From Cellulomonas sp. P24 (GTDB lineage: Bacteria; Actinomycetota; Actinomycetes; Actinomycetales; Cellulomonadaceae), in assembly GCF_024704385.1 (NCBI RefSeq), contig NZ_JAJDFX010000002.1:3100001-3164000 (forward strand): a stretch of 64,000 nucleotides of DNA, read 5' to 3'. The position numbers were made by a program, and so were the translations under genes. A model generated the notes under the pieces. That model saw nothing but the letters and a program-made list of their open reading frames with translations, made no database searches and was not told the origin of the DNA. Below, piece after piece: positions 45,732 through 55,036 of this stretch. Positions within the stretch are counted from its first letter, which is position 1, and each line of letters starts with the position of its first letter.

Positions 45732-46379
45732 ATGTCGGAGCTGACCGCTCAGGAGATCTGGGACGAGCGGTACCGGTCGCGTCCCGCCGTCTGGAGCGGC
45801 GTACCCAACCGCCACCTCGTCGGTGAGGCCTCCGACCTGCCTGTCGGGTCAGCCCTGGACGTCGGGGCCGGGGAGGGCGCCGACGCGATCTGGCTGGCCC
45901 AGCAGGGTTGGCAGGTCACCGCGGTCGACGTGTCCGTCGTCGCGCTCGAGCGCGGTGCGGAGCGTGCCGGCCGGGTCGGGGCGGACGTCGCCGACCGGAT
46001 CGCGTGGACGCAGGCCGACCTCACCGCCTGGGAGCCTGGCCGCGAGGCCTACGACCTCGTCTCCGCCCAGTACATGCACCTCCCGCAGGCCCAGCGCGAG
46101 GAGCTGTTCCGGCGTCTGAGCGAGTCGGTCGCGCCCGGCGGTTCCCTGCTCGTCGTCGGTCATCACCCGTCGGACCTGGAGACCACGGTGCGACGACCGT
46201 CGTCCGCGGGTCTGCTCTACACGGGTGACGACGTCGCGGCCCTGCTGGATCCGGAGCAGTGGGAGATCGTCACCAACGCCACGGTCGGACGGACCGCGAC
46301 CGACCCCGACGGCCGAGAGGTCACGATCCACGACGCCGTGCTGCACGCGCGCCGCAGCGTCTCGGACGCGGAGGCGTAG
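45732..46379 (+). CDS. Class I SAM-dependent methyltransferase
   Basis: This 215-residue Rossmann methyltransferase has motif I ALDVGAGEGADAIWLA, acidic motif II VTAVDVS, and YDLVSAQYMHLP in place of motif IV. It resembles TehB/thiopurine-type small-molecule methyltransferases (IWDERYRSRPAVWSGVPN). AAGAGGGAG precedes ATG. The substrate is unknown. It appears monocistronic. Confidence 0.9.
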   Translation: MSELTAQEIWDERYRSRPAVWSGVPNRHLVGEASDLPVGSALDVGAGEGADAIWLAQQGWQVTAVDVSVVALERGAERAGRVGADVADRIAWTQADLTAWEPGREAYDLVSAQYMHLPQAQREELFRRLSESVAPGGSLLVVGHHPSDLETTVRRPSSAGLLYTGDDVAALLDPEQWEIVTNATVGRTATDPDGREVTIHDAVLHARRSVSDAEA

Positions 46380-46558
46380 CCGAACCCTCGTGCGACGGCG
46401 GCGGGGCCGGCAAGATGCCGCTCGTCACCGCCCCCGTGGGGCGACCTGAATCCCGAGCCCTCGCCTACAACCCTGCGGCCCCGCCATTCGTCAGTATCGT
46501 GAGGGACGGCTCGCCGCACGCGCTCCGACGCGGGCGATGAGCGGGGGAGGGGCTCGCG

Positions 46559-47158
46559 ATGCCAGAGAGTCACGGCGACGAGGTGCTCAGCGATCTGGTG
46601 CGTCGGCGTGGTCGCCAGCTGACGGGCTACGCCTATCTGCTCACCGGCGACGTAGCCTCGGCCCAGGACCTCGTTCAGGACGCGTTGGTCAGGGTGTTCG
46701 TGCGGACCCGGACCGGGTTCACCCCCGATGTCGCTGAGGCATACGTCCGACGCTCGATCGTCGGGGTGTACGTCGACGGGTTCCGTCGGCGCCGGAAGTG
46801 GGCGTCGGTGCGTCACCTCGTCGCGGTGGCAGAGGCCGGCGACGGCCCTGATCCGACCATCGCCGATCGGATCGACCTACGCGCCGCGCTGGCGACCCTC
46901 TCGCCGCAGGAGCGGGCCTGCGTGGTGCTGCGGTACTACGAGGATCTGACGATCGCGGCCGTCGCCGACCAGCTGCATCTGGCGCCCGGGACCGTGAAGC
47001 GATACCTGAGCAATGCCGTCCACAAGCTGCAGACCCGACTGGGGCCGATCGACCTGCCTGAGGTAGAGGAGACCGTCGCCGTCGTGTCACCCCGCCACGT
47101 CGGTGCGCCCGGGCCACCGTCGCAACCGTCCGGCACCTCGTCTGGGGGTCGATCATGA
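46559..47158 (+). CDS. ECF RNA polymerase sigma factor (SigE-family type)
   Basis: This 199-residue protein has sigma region 2 (LTGYAYLLTGDVASAQDLVQ; YVRRSIVGVYVDGFRRRR) and region 4 (LSPQERACVVLRYYEDLTIA; LAPGTVKRYLSNA). The last 35 residues are a Pro/Ser-rich tail. GGGGAGGGG lies upstream of ATG. Its stop overlaps the next ATG, which encodes a membrane protein that is probably its regulator. Its target promoters cannot be predicted. Confidence 0.92.
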   Translation: MPESHGDEVLSDLVRRRGRQLTGYAYLLTGDVASAQDLVQDALVRVFVRTRTGFTPDVAEAYVRRSIVGVYVDGFRRRRKWASVRHLVAVAEAGDGPDPTIADRIDLRAALATLSPQERACVVLRYYEDLTIAAVADQLHLAPGTVKRYLSNAVHKLQTRLGPIDLPEVEETVAVVSPRHVGAPGPPSQPSGTSSGGRS

Positions 47159-48456
47159 ACTACGACCTGCATCGCGGCATGGACGACATGGCGGGCGATC
47201 CGATCACGGACCGCGAGCTTCCGCTGTCGCAGATCCTCGGGCGTCTGCATCATGCTCGTCGGGTACGCACGGCGCAGTACTCGATCGCCGGTGTCGCGGC
47301 CGCCGCTGTGGTCGCGCTGGCGGTCCTGGCGTCAGGCGTCGCACGCACGGATGAGCCGGTCCTCCCCATCGTCACGCCGAGCCCGAGTCCGACGTCGGGG
47401 CCCACCCTCACGCCCACGCCGACCCCCGAACCGGTGTTGACGCCCGGTTCGGAGCCGACACTCGTACCGACGACGTCTCCGACGACCGTCCTCCCGTCGG
47501 TGTGGGATCCGTCGCACGTGTGCGGGACGACCATCGATCTCCGCTCTCCGGCAGTGCCGTCCTACTTCCTGTGGTCCTACGGCTACGCGGGAGGGCAGGC
47601 GTCGTCCGATCCCAACGCCGAGTTCAGGACGGCAGTCACCGTGGTCCCGTTCGGGAGCGCGGAGCCTGTGGCACGAGCGCGCGTCGTGAACGTCGCTGCG
47701 GCGACCGGCGATGGCGTGACCCTCACGGTCAAGGGCCTGCCGACGGCGGCTCCTGACCCGGTCTCGCAGCTGCCGGCGGATCCGGACGGGTTCCCGGCCG
47801 CTGCTGACGTGCGACTCGCCTCGTGCGACGGGTCGCCGCTGAACGACGGCGCCGGAGAGGGTTACTACCTGGTGGTGACTGTCGAGGTGACGGCCACGTC
47901 GGGGCGCGTCGTCACGGTGGTCGCCTCGACCGGGCTCCACATCGGGGACATCCCGGTGGAGAGCCCCATGCCGGCACCTCAGGTGACGGGTGACAGGATC
48001 GCCGAGCTGAGCTCGGACCAGCGGGCCCTGGCGGGGCTGCCGACCTGCGGCGCTACCTACGACCGCGGGCCGGTGCCGGGTGCAGGGCTGAGCGTGGCGG
48101 GCCACGCAGCGTACGCAGGCAACCGGATCGGGGTGACGGTCACGCTGTCGAGCACCGGGATCGTGATAGCCGACGGCATGTTCGTGGGTCCGACCCTGAC
48201 CGTGACCCAGCACGGGGTGGTGGTCGGGCAGACCCAGAACCTGCCGTACAGCCCGAGTGCGCTGCTGAGCTGGGGTCCCGGACAGACGTACGTGAGCTAC
48301 GGGGCGCTCATCGACTCCGCATGCGACCCGATGGATGCAGCGCTCCCCTCCGGGGACTACGACGTCTGGGTGATGTACACCGTGTGGGACGGCCCGAGCC
48401 GCGTCACCGCGCCGCAGTTCTTCTACGGGGGGCCGTGGCCGGTCACGATCCCCTGA
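47155..48456 (+). CDS. Membrane-anchored extracytoplasmic protein, putative anti-sigma partner
   Basis: This 433-residue protein has a 45-residue cytoplasmic N-terminus, one membrane helix (about 42-62, YSIAGVAAAAVVALAVLA), a Pro/Thr linker (TPSPSPTSGPTLTPTPTPEP) and a large beta-rich outer domain with four cysteines. ATGA couples it to the sigma gene. The short N-terminus has the anti-sigma topology but no HxxxCxxC zinc motif. It may sense envelope state; the function is inferred from coupling. Confidence 0.75.
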   Translation: MNYDLHRGMDDMAGDPITDRELPLSQILGRLHHARRVRTAQYSIAGVAAAAVVALAVLASGVARTDEPVLPIVTPSPSPTSGPTLTPTPTPEPVLTPGSEPTLVPTTSPTTVLPSVWDPSHVCGTTIDLRSPAVPSYFLWSYGYAGGQASSDPNAEFRTAVTVVPFGSAEPVARARVVNVAAATGDGVTLTVKGLPTAAPDPVSQLPADPDGFPAAADVRLASCDGSPLNDGAGEGYYLVVTVEVTATSGRVVTVVASTGLHIGDIPVESPMPAPQVTGDRIAELSSDQRALAGLPTCGATYDRGPVPGAGLSVAGHAAYAGNRIGVTVTLSSTGIVIADGMFVGPTLTVTQHGVVVGQTQNLPYSPSALLSWGPGQTYVSYGALIDSACDPMDAALPSGDYDVWVMYTVWDGPSRVTAPQFFYGGPWPVTIP

Positions 48457-48706
48457 CGTGGCGACCATCTCGGCGACCGACGACGCGACCGTGCGGAATG
48501 CGCGTCGACAGATCCGGAGCGACCCGGAGGAGTGCTGGGTGCCGGCGGGCGAGGAACTGTAACCTCGTCGAGACCGACATCAGGCGGCCTCCGAGGCTCG
48601 CTCCATCGCCTCACCAGGCACGATGCGCGAACCAGGACAAATTCACCCAAACGGTCGAGTCTGGACGTTTGACCAAGAGGGGTTCGAGCCGTCACACTCG
48701 TACCTG

Positions 48707-48745
48707 ACAGTGCGCATCGCCTGCCCCCTGCGCGGTGCGCACTGT
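48707..48745. other. Inverted repeat in the 413-bp gap before the helicase-like gene
   Basis: Perfect 9-bp arms ACAGTGCGC and GCGCACTGT are separated by 21 nt. It lies about 250 bp past the membrane-partner stop. The gap 48457-48869 otherwise shows no ORF or RNA; the less GC-rich stretch around 48630-48700 may hold regulatory DNA. Confidence 0.45.
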
Positions 48746-48869
48746 CTTCACGTCCGGCCCGGCTGACCGCTCGCCCTGAGGCCAGGAAGCACCGAGACAC
48801 CCGGAGAAAACCCGGGGCTTCGGCGTGCCACGGCAAGCCCTGACCGCGATCACGACTAGCGTGCCAAGC

Positions 48870-51800
48870 GTGATCGTTCCCGCCCGAACCCCAGGATCGG
48901 GAGCCGACGGGCACCCGTCCGCCTCCTCGGACGGCGTCCCGGTCGCGCCACCCGCGGTCGTCGGCCCCCCGTCGACCGTCGAGATCGTCGACGGAGCCGT
49001 CGCCGGCTGGCGCGCTGCCCTCGTCGAAGCCGCCGGCGGTTCCACGCTCAGCGACGTCGACCTCCTGGGCGAGGCAGCGCTCGACCTCTCGGCCGCGCAC
49101 CCCTCGGGCATCGCGCAGCTCTTCGCCGGCCGGGAGACCCGGCTGTCCAACCTGGTCCGCGAGGGCGCGGCCCTGGCGACCGCGAAGCGGCGTGCGCGTG
49201 CCGTCGGCGCGCGGGCCGAGCAGTATGCGCAGCGGTACGGGATCGCCCCGACCTACCTCGCGATCGGAGTGGCGACCTGGGTCGAGCGCAACGGCGGTGA
49301 GCACGGGGCCGACGACGTCGCCGCGCTGGCGTCGGTGACGCGCGAGCCGTCAGCTGCCGTGCCGGGTCAGCGCAGTGCGCCCACGATCTCGACCCAGTTC
49401 CCCGCCGTCACGACGCAGCAGCGCACCCCCGAGCACCCGGCACCGCGCCCACCGGCGGTCCGGACGGTCCGCGCGCCCGTCCTGCTGCGCCCGGTGGCCA
49501 TGCGGGTGCGTGGGAGCGGCGGCAGCGACTACGAGCTGAGCCTCGAGCCCTCGCTCGAGGTCAACCCGGTGCTCGCGCGTGCGCTGCGGGGCCGAGGCGC
49601 CCTGCTCGACCCGGTCGCGCTCGCCCGCGGTGCGTTCGCCGGGTCGGGGTTCGACCCACGGACGGCGCTCGACCGGCTCAGCGCCCTCGGCGAGGCGATC
49701 CTCGAGGACTTCGAGCTCGTCGAGCGCCTCGTCGTGGGAACGTTCGTCCATCCGGGACAGGTGCTCGTCGACGACCTCGACCAGCTCGCCGGCACGCTCG
49801 ACCGCCACGAGGTGGTCGCCGCTCTTGCCGGCGACCACGAGTGCCAGGAGGCACTGCAGGCTCCCTTGCCCGAGCGTGTCCGCGGGGACCGGGACCCGGC
49901 CGAGGAGCGCGGCGTCGGCGATCTCGACGCGGCTCAGCAGCACGTCCTCGACGTCCTGGCCTCGGGTGCGCACCTGTTCATCGACGCCCCGGCCGGGTGC
50001 GACATCCCCGGGACCGTCGCCGCGATCGTGTCCGATGCCGCGGCCCACGGGCGGAGCGTCCTCTACGTCCCCGGGCACCGGCGTGCCGCCGCGGCGATCG
50101 CGAGTCGCATGGCTGATCTCGGGCTGGACGACCTCGTGCTCGACGTCGCCCCCGACGCGGGCTGGCGCACGGCTGCAGCGCGACGGCTCCTCGGTGCGAT
50201 GACGCTCGAGGCGACGGAGGTCGACCCCGGCTCCACCGAGGCCCTGCGCCGCGATCTCGTCATGCGCAGGGAACAGCTCCGTGGCTACGTGTCCGCGCTG
50301 CACGCCCCTCGTTCACCGTGGGGTGCGTCGGCGTACGACGCGTTGCAGGCCCTCGCCCAGCTGTCGTCCACACGCCCGGCGCCGAGCACCACGGTGCGGC
50401 TCGCGCCCGACGTCGCCCGCGTGATGGACCCCGACCGACGCGGCACCCTCGCCGGCGACCTGGCACGCGCCGCGTCGCTCGGCGCGTTCACCGTCCGGCC
50501 CGGGGACACCCCCTGGTTCGGTGCGGACCTGCGCACCGACGCCGATGCCGAGCGGGCGCTGGCCCAGATCGACATGCTCCTGACCACCGGTCTGCCGACC
50601 CTCTCCGCGCGGATCGCCCACGTCGCGGAGGCGACCGGGCTGTCGGTCGCGGTGACCGTCCACGCCTGGGTCGAGCAGCTGCACATGCTGGCCGGCATCC
50701 GGGGCGCCCTCGACACGTTCCAGCCCATGATCTTCGAACGGACGGCGGCCGATCTCGTGGCCGCGACCGCCAGCAAGGCCTGGCGGCAGGCGCACGGCAT
50801 CGAGATGGGGCGCGTCGTGAGGCGGCGTCTGCGGCGCCAGGCGAAGGACATGGTCCGACCCGGCCGACCGGTCGCTGACCTGCATGCCGCGCTCGTCGAG
50901 GTGCAGAAGCAGCGCACCGTGTGGCAGGCGCACTGCCCTGCCGGCGGCTGGCCGCGTCTCCCGGAGGGGCTGGCGGCGATCGAGGCGGAGTGCCGAGAGG
51001 TGGTCGCGACCCTCGACGCCCTGGAACCGGTGCTCGCCGGGACCCCCGCCGGTGGGAACCTCCAGGACCTCCCGCTCGACGCCCTGCTGGACCGGCTGCG
51101 TCGCCTGCAGACGGACCGCGTCGCCCTGACGACCCTCCCGGAGCGCACCGCGCTGCTGCACTCGCTGCGGTCGGCCGGCCTCGGTGACCTGCTCGACGAC
51201 CTTCAGCGGCGCCGGGTCGGTGCCGCGATGGTCGGGGTCGAGCTCGAGCTGGCCTGGTGGAGCGGGGTGTTCGAGCAGATCCTCTCGGCCGACCCCGCTC
51301 TCGCCGGGTACGACGGCAACGCCCTCGGACGGCTGTCGGCCGAGTACCAGGAGCTGGACCGTGCGCACGTCGCCGGCCTCGCCACCCCGGTCCGCAACGC
51401 GGTCATCGCCCAGGTCGGGACCGCGCTGCGCAACCACCGGGAACAGTCCGAGGCGTTGTTCGCCGAGCTCGTCGAGGAGCGCCTGACGAGCCTGCGCGAG
51501 ACCGTCACGCGCTACCCGGACCTCGTCCGGCACCTGCGTCCGGTGCTGATGGCGGCGCCGATGCTCGTGCCGCAGGTGCTCCCGGCGAACCGCACGGTCG
51601 ACGTCGTGGTGCTGGACGCGGTTCAGCACCTTCCCCTCGAGGTCGCGCTCGCGGCCATCGCCCGGGGGCGGCAGGTCGTCGTCGTCGGTGACGCACGATG
51701 CGCGTCCGGTTCTGCGGTGCGCGAGCTCGCCGCCGTGCTCCCACGCGTCGCGCTGCGCGCCGACGCGACGCGACGTGACCCGCACCTCACGGCGTTCCTC

Positions 51801-53276
51801 GCGGACCACGGCTACGACGGTGTCCTCTCGCCGACCCCGCTCCCGCAGTCCGAACCGCTGGTGCGTCTGGACGTGGTGCCCGGCACCGGCATGCCCGACG
51901 CGACCACGGGGTCGGTCGACAGCACGCGCGCGGAGGTCGACCACGTGGTCGACCTCGTGATCAGCCATGCGCTCACCAACCCCGACGAGTCGCTCGCGGT
52001 CATCACCCCGTCCGCCGTGCACGCCGACCACGTCCGTGAGGCGGTTCTCGCGGAGGTGCGTAACAACCCGGCACTCGCGGCGTTCTTCGACGCAGCCCGG
52101 CCGGAGCCTTTCGTCGTCGCCGACCTGGCAGGTGTCGCGGGTCTTCGCCGTGACGCGATCGTGCTCTCGGTCGGGTTCGGCCGCACCCCGCACGGGCGGG
52201 TCCTGCACCGCTTCGGTCCGCTCAGCGGCCCGGGCGGCGAGGCTCTCCTCCTCGACGCGCTCGGGGCGACGCGGCACCGGCTCGGCGTCGTCTCGTGCTT
52301 CGGCGCGGAGGACCTCGACCCGGAGCGCCTGCGCGGGGGTGGTTCGCGTCTGCTCGCCGACCTCCTCGTGTTCGCCGCAGCCAGAGGAGGCGCCGAGGAG
52401 GCGTCCGACTCCCCGGCGGCCCGTCGCGCGCACCAGGGCGTGAGCGGGACGATCTCACCGGACGACGGGGTCGATCGCCTGGTCCTGGACCTCGCCGAAC
52501 GGTTGTGGCGGCACGGGTTGACCGTCGAGGTCGACTACGGGCTTCCCGGTGGCACACGCATCCCGCTGGCGGTCGGACACCCCGACCTGCCCGGCGAGCT
52601 CCTGGTCGCCGTGCTCACGGACGACGCGGCCTATGTCGCCGAGCCGAGCGTGCGCGTGCGGGACCGGAAGGTCGCGGACCGTCTGACAGCGCTCGGCTGG
52701 TCGGTGATCCAGGTCTGGTCCGCAGCGGCCTTCCTCGACCCGCAGGCGGAGGTGGACCGGATCCGACGCGTGGTGCACGAGCAGGTCGACGCCCGGCCGC
52801 GGATGGAGCCGGTCCCGACGGTCGCCGAGATGGACGGCGGTCGCCCGGAGGTCCCGGTCGACGAGGTCGTCGAGGACGTCGTACCTCCGACGACGGGCGC
52901 AGACGTCGAGGCCCCGACGGCCGGCGAGGTCGCGGAACCTGCGGCGGTCGGTGCTGAGATCGAGGAGCCGCGCGCGGCGGGGCCCCGTCGCCCCGGTGGC
53001 CGGGTGTCGGTGCCACCGGTCACGCGGTCGGCGACGGCCGAGCAACCGGTGCTCCCGTTCGTCACGGGCCCGCGTCCGCCCGTAGAGGCCGGTCTGCCGA
53101 TCCGCGCGTACACCGACGACCAGCTCGACGACCTGCTCGCCTGGCTCCAGTCGGACGGTGTCGTGCGTGACCGTGAACAGCTCGCCCGCGCGCTGCGTGC
53201 CGATCTCGGCGTCACCCGGCGCAACGCCCATGTCGACGCGGTGATCGGTGCGGCCGTCCGCCGGGCGCTCGGATGA
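48870..53276 (+). CDS. Giant SF1-helicase/REase-like protein with degenerate active sites
   Basis: This 1468-residue protein has an N-terminal helical region, a split SF1-type helicase core and a C-terminal VSR/PD-(D/E)XK-like domain (about 1200-1310), like DUF4011/DUF3320 helicases. The catalytic motifs are changed. The Walker A position reads APAGCDIPG, with Ile379 where Lys belongs. Walker B reads VVVLDAVQH, with Ala917 where Glu belongs. The loop usually GDPKQLPP reads GDARCASGS. In the nuclease the expected RIDLAV is RIPLAV (Pro1232), and the usual Glu is Leu1249 in VLTDD. Late parts such as RVLHRFGPLSGPGG are well kept. GTG at 48870 is 7 nt after TAGCGT (leaderless). It is probably a structural pseudo-enzyme. 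Confidence 0.75.
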   Translation: MIVPARTPGSGADGHPSASSDGVPVAPPAVVGPPSTVEIVDGAVAGWRAALVEAAGGSTLSDVDLLGEAALDLSAAHPSGIAQLFAGRETRLSNLVREGAALATAKRRARAVGARAEQYAQRYGIAPTYLAIGVATWVERNGGEHGADDVAALASVTREPSAAVPGQRSAPTISTQFPAVTTQQRTPEHPAPRPPAVRTVRAPVLLRPVAMRVRGSGGSDYELSLEPSLEVNPVLARALRGRGALLDPVALARGAFAGSGFDPRTALDRLSALGEAILEDFELVERLVVGTFVHPGQVLVDDLDQLAGTLDRHEVVAALAGDHECQEALQAPLPERVRGDRDPAEERGVGDLDAAQQHVLDVLASGAHLFIDAPAGCDIPGTVAAIVSDAAAHGRSVLYVPGHRRAAAAIASRMADLGLDDLVLDVAPDAGWRTAAARRLLGAMTLEATEVDPGSTEALRRDLVMRREQLRGYVSALHAPRSPWGASAYDALQALAQLSSTRPAPSTTVRLAPDVARVMDPDRRGTLAGDLARAASLGAFTVRPGDTPWFGADLRTDADAERALAQIDMLLTTGLPTLSARIAHVAEATGLSVAVTVHAWVEQLHMLAGIRGALDTFQPMIFERTAADLVAATASKAWRQAHGIEMGRVVRRRLRRQAKDMVRPGRPVADLHAALVEVQKQRTVWQAHCPAGGWPRLPEGLAAIEAECREVVATLDALEPVLAGTPAGGNLQDLPLDALLDRLRRLQTDRVALTTLPERTALLHSLRSAGLGDLLDDLQRRRVGAAMVGVELELAWWSGVFEQILSADPALAGYDGNALGRLSAEYQELDRAHVAGLATPVRNAVIAQVGTALRNHREQSEALFAELVEERLTSLRETVTRYPDLVRHLRPVLMAAPMLVPQVLPANRTVDVVVLDAVQHLPLEVALAAIARGRQVVVVGDARCASGSAVRELAAVLPRVALRADATRRDPHLTAFLADHGYDGVLSPTPLPQSEPLVRLDVVPGTGMPDATTGSVDSTRAEVDHVVDLVISHALTNPDESLAVITPSAVHADHVREAVLAEVRNNPALAAFFDAARPEPFVVADLAGVAGLRRDAIVLSVGFGRTPHGRVLHRFGPLSGPGGEALLLDALGATRHRLGVVSCFGAEDLDPERLRGGGSRLLADLLVFAAARGGAEEASDSPAARRAHQGVSGTISPDDGVDRLVLDLAERLWRHGLTVEVDYGLPGGTRIPLAVGHPDLPGELLVAVLTDDAAYVAEPSVRVRDRKVADRLTALGWSVIQVWSAAAFLDPQAEVDRIRRVVHEQVDARPRMEPVPTVAEMDGGRPEVPVDEVVEDVVPPTTGADVEAPTAGEVAEPAAVGAEIEEPRAAGPRRPGGRVSVPPVTRSATAEQPVLPFVTGPRPPVEAGLPIRAYTDDQLDDLLAWLQSDGVVRDREQLARALRADLGVTRRNAHVDAVIGAAVRRALG

Positions 53277-53288
53277 GTCGGGCCGCTG

Positions 53289-53609
53289 ATGAGTGAGACG
53301 GCGGTGAGCGGGACCCCTGGGGAGCCGTCGTCGACCGACCCGTCGAGCGGGCTGCAGGACGCCGCCCCGGCGCAGGACGACGCGACCTCTTCCGGCGGTC
53401 AGCCGTCGGTCGCCCGCGCAGCGACGGATGCCCCGGTGAAGGAGGGCGATGCCGGAGCGGCCGGGACGGCCGGTCGGCGGCGGCATGTCGTGCCCGACGA
53501 CGCGCCGGTGATACCGGACCGAAGTGCGGACGACTCCGACCTCGGGTGGGGCGACGGTCCGGACTCGAACGACGACCGCCTGCGACGGGACGTACCGCCG
53601 CACTGGTGA
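53289..53609 (+). CDS. Acidic unstructured protein, unknown
   Basis: This 106-residue protein is rich in Asp, Ser, Pro and Ala, with a distinctive C-terminal motif DSDLGWGDGPDSNDDRLRRD ending in PHW. It starts 12 nt after the helicase-like gene and is probably co-transcribed. It has no fold or membrane segment. The conserved-looking tail suggests a binding peptide. I do not recognise a named family. Confidence 0.7.
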   Translation: MSETAVSGTPGEPSSTDPSSGLQDAAPAQDDATSSGGQPSVARAATDAPVKEGDAGAAGTAGRRRHVVPDDAPVIPDRSADDSDLGWGDGPDSNDDRLRRDVPPHW

Positions 53610-53718
53610 CGGGCACGTGGGCCGGGCGTAGGTTCCCGTGCCGGACCTCGCGGCACGAACCTCGGCGGCACGGGGCGTGGCCGGACGTGTGCGACATCCG
53701 ACACCGGACATGACAGGA

Positions 53719-53742
53719 CCCGATCTCCCTGCGGAGACCGGG
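53719..53742. terminator. Convergent hairpin between the acidic-protein gene and mscL
   Basis: CCCGATCTCC, loop CTGC, GGAGACCGGG form a 10-bp stem with one mismatch. It lies between converging genes at 53609 and 53770. No T-tract. Confidence 0.6.
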
Positions 53743-53769
53743 CCCCGTGCGCACGACGCTGTGCGCCGA

Positions 53770-54225
53770 TCAGGACGTCGGTGGTCCCGCCGGACCGCTC
53801 GACCCGCCGGGGCCACCGACGTTGCGCTGGGCCAGCAGGTCGCGGATCTCCTGCAGCAGCACGACGTCCGCCGACGGCGGTTCGGGTGACGGGTCCTCCG
53901 GCTCGATCCCCTTCGCGCGACGATCGTTGATCGCCTTGACCGGGAGCACGATGAAGAAGTACACGGCCGTCGCGACGAACAGGAACTGGAGCACCGCGTC
54001 GAGGAACCCGCCCACGGAGATCGTCGCGTTGTTGATCGGTCCGATGTCCCAGACCTTCGCGAGGCTCGCCTTGCCGAAGACCATCCCGACGAACGGGGTG
54101 ATGATGAAGGTCACGAGCGCCTTGACGACGGCGGTGAAGGCCGTCCCGATGACCACGGCAACGGCCAGGTCGAGGATGTTGCCGCGCATGAGGAAGGCCT
54201 TGAAACCGGCGAGAGCGTCGCGCAT
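53770..54225 (-). CDS. mscL: Large-conductance mechanosensitive channel
   Basis: This 151-residue protein begins MRDALAGFKAFLMRGNILDL with the MscL N-terminal helix, then TM1 AVAVVIGTAFTAVVKALV, a loop and TM2 FLFVATAVYFFIVLPVKAIN, and ends with a cytoplasmic helix. It opens under membrane tension to release solutes. AAGGA lies 8 nt before ATG. A Gly/Pro/Ser tail of about ten residues follows the helix. Confidence 0.95.
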   Translation of the reverse strand: MRDALAGFKAFLMRGNILDLAVAVVIGTAFTAVVKALVTFIITPFVGMVFGKASLAKVWDIGPINNATISVGGFLDAVLQFLFVATAVYFFIVLPVKAINDRRAKGIEPEDPSPEPPSADVVLLQEIRDLLAQRNVGGPGGSSGPAGPPTS

Positions 54226-54263
54226 CCTGTGTCCTTCTGACGGGTCCTGGTGGCCGCCTCGGA

Positions 54264-54950
54264 TCATTGCACAAAGACCGGGCTGAGGCTCGCCCACCCG
54301 ACGGCGCCGGCGAGCGCGGTGGCCTCGTCCGGGGCCACCGCGAGTAGGACCACAGGCGAGGTGGAGTCGTCGGTGCCGAGCAGGCTCGGCGAGGTGACGC
54401 CGCGCCCGTCCGGCACGAGCTGCAGGACGAGCGCGCCCCGTGCGAGCCGCTCGCCGACCCCGGCTCGGCCGTCGAGCGTGCCGGCAGCCGCGAGCACGTC
54501 GACCCGGTCGCCGACGTGCACCAGGGAACGGACCCCGAGGTCGGCGAACCGCACCGGCACGACGACGGTGCCGGGTGGCCCCTGGGGTGCACCGTCGGCA
54601 AGCAGCGGGTCGACCACGGGGAGGCCCGCCGGGACGGCGATCGCGAGGGTGCGACCCGCGAGCTCGTCGACCGCGCCGTGGGCACCGTCCGGCACGGCGC
54701 CGTCCGGCATCGGCACGACCCGGAGGTCGGCGGGCGAGAGCTCCGTCCCGGCCGACAGAGCGTGACGGGTGAGGACGACCGACGTGCTCGGCTCCGGTGG
54801 CGGGGAGAGGTGGTCGACGACGATCCCGCCCGCTGCAGCGAGGGCGAGTGCGGCGAGGGCGAACCGGGCGCGCCACAACCGGGCGCGCCAGCGGACCGGG
54901 AGACGGCGGGGGTGGCGGGTTGGCCGACGGGCGGGCGCAGGAGAGGTCAC
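54264..54950 (-). CDS. SAF-domain (CpaB/FlgA-like) membrane-anchored protein
   Basis: This 228-residue protein has a basic N-terminus, one membrane helix (ALAALALAAAGGIVVDHL) and a SAF domain (VVLTRHALSAGTELSPADL; GRTLAIAVPAGLPVVDPLL), followed by an RcpC/CpaB-like second half. In Flp pilus systems CpaB helps assemble the pilus, but no other pilus gene is present here. GTG at 54950 is 6 nt after TAGCGT (leaderless). It lies between fmdB-like and mscL, a common actinobacterial arrangement. Confidence 0.85.
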   Translation of the reverse strand: MTSPAPARRPTRHPRRLPVRWRARLWRARFALAALALAAAGGIVVDHLSPPPEPSTSVVLTRHALSAGTELSPADLRVVPMPDGAVPDGAHGAVDELAGRTLAIAVPAGLPVVDPLLADGAPQGPPGTVVVPVRFADLGVRSLVHVGDRVDVLAAAGTLDGRAGVGERLARGALVLQLVPDGRGVTSPSLLGTDDSTSPVVLLAVAPDEATALAGAVGWASLSPVFVQ

Positions 54951-55036
54951 CCGGTGACGCTAGGGACCGCGTGACGGTCGCGTCGGCCAGCAGGCGGCTC
55001 CCTGTGGAGTGCGCAGAGGCCTTGGTGTGCCTGTGG

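Noticed and set aside
48630-48700. A tRNA-like or attachment-site remnant containing GGTTCGAGCC
   Set aside because: No cloverleaf can be folded around it and no integrase or second copy exists in the window.
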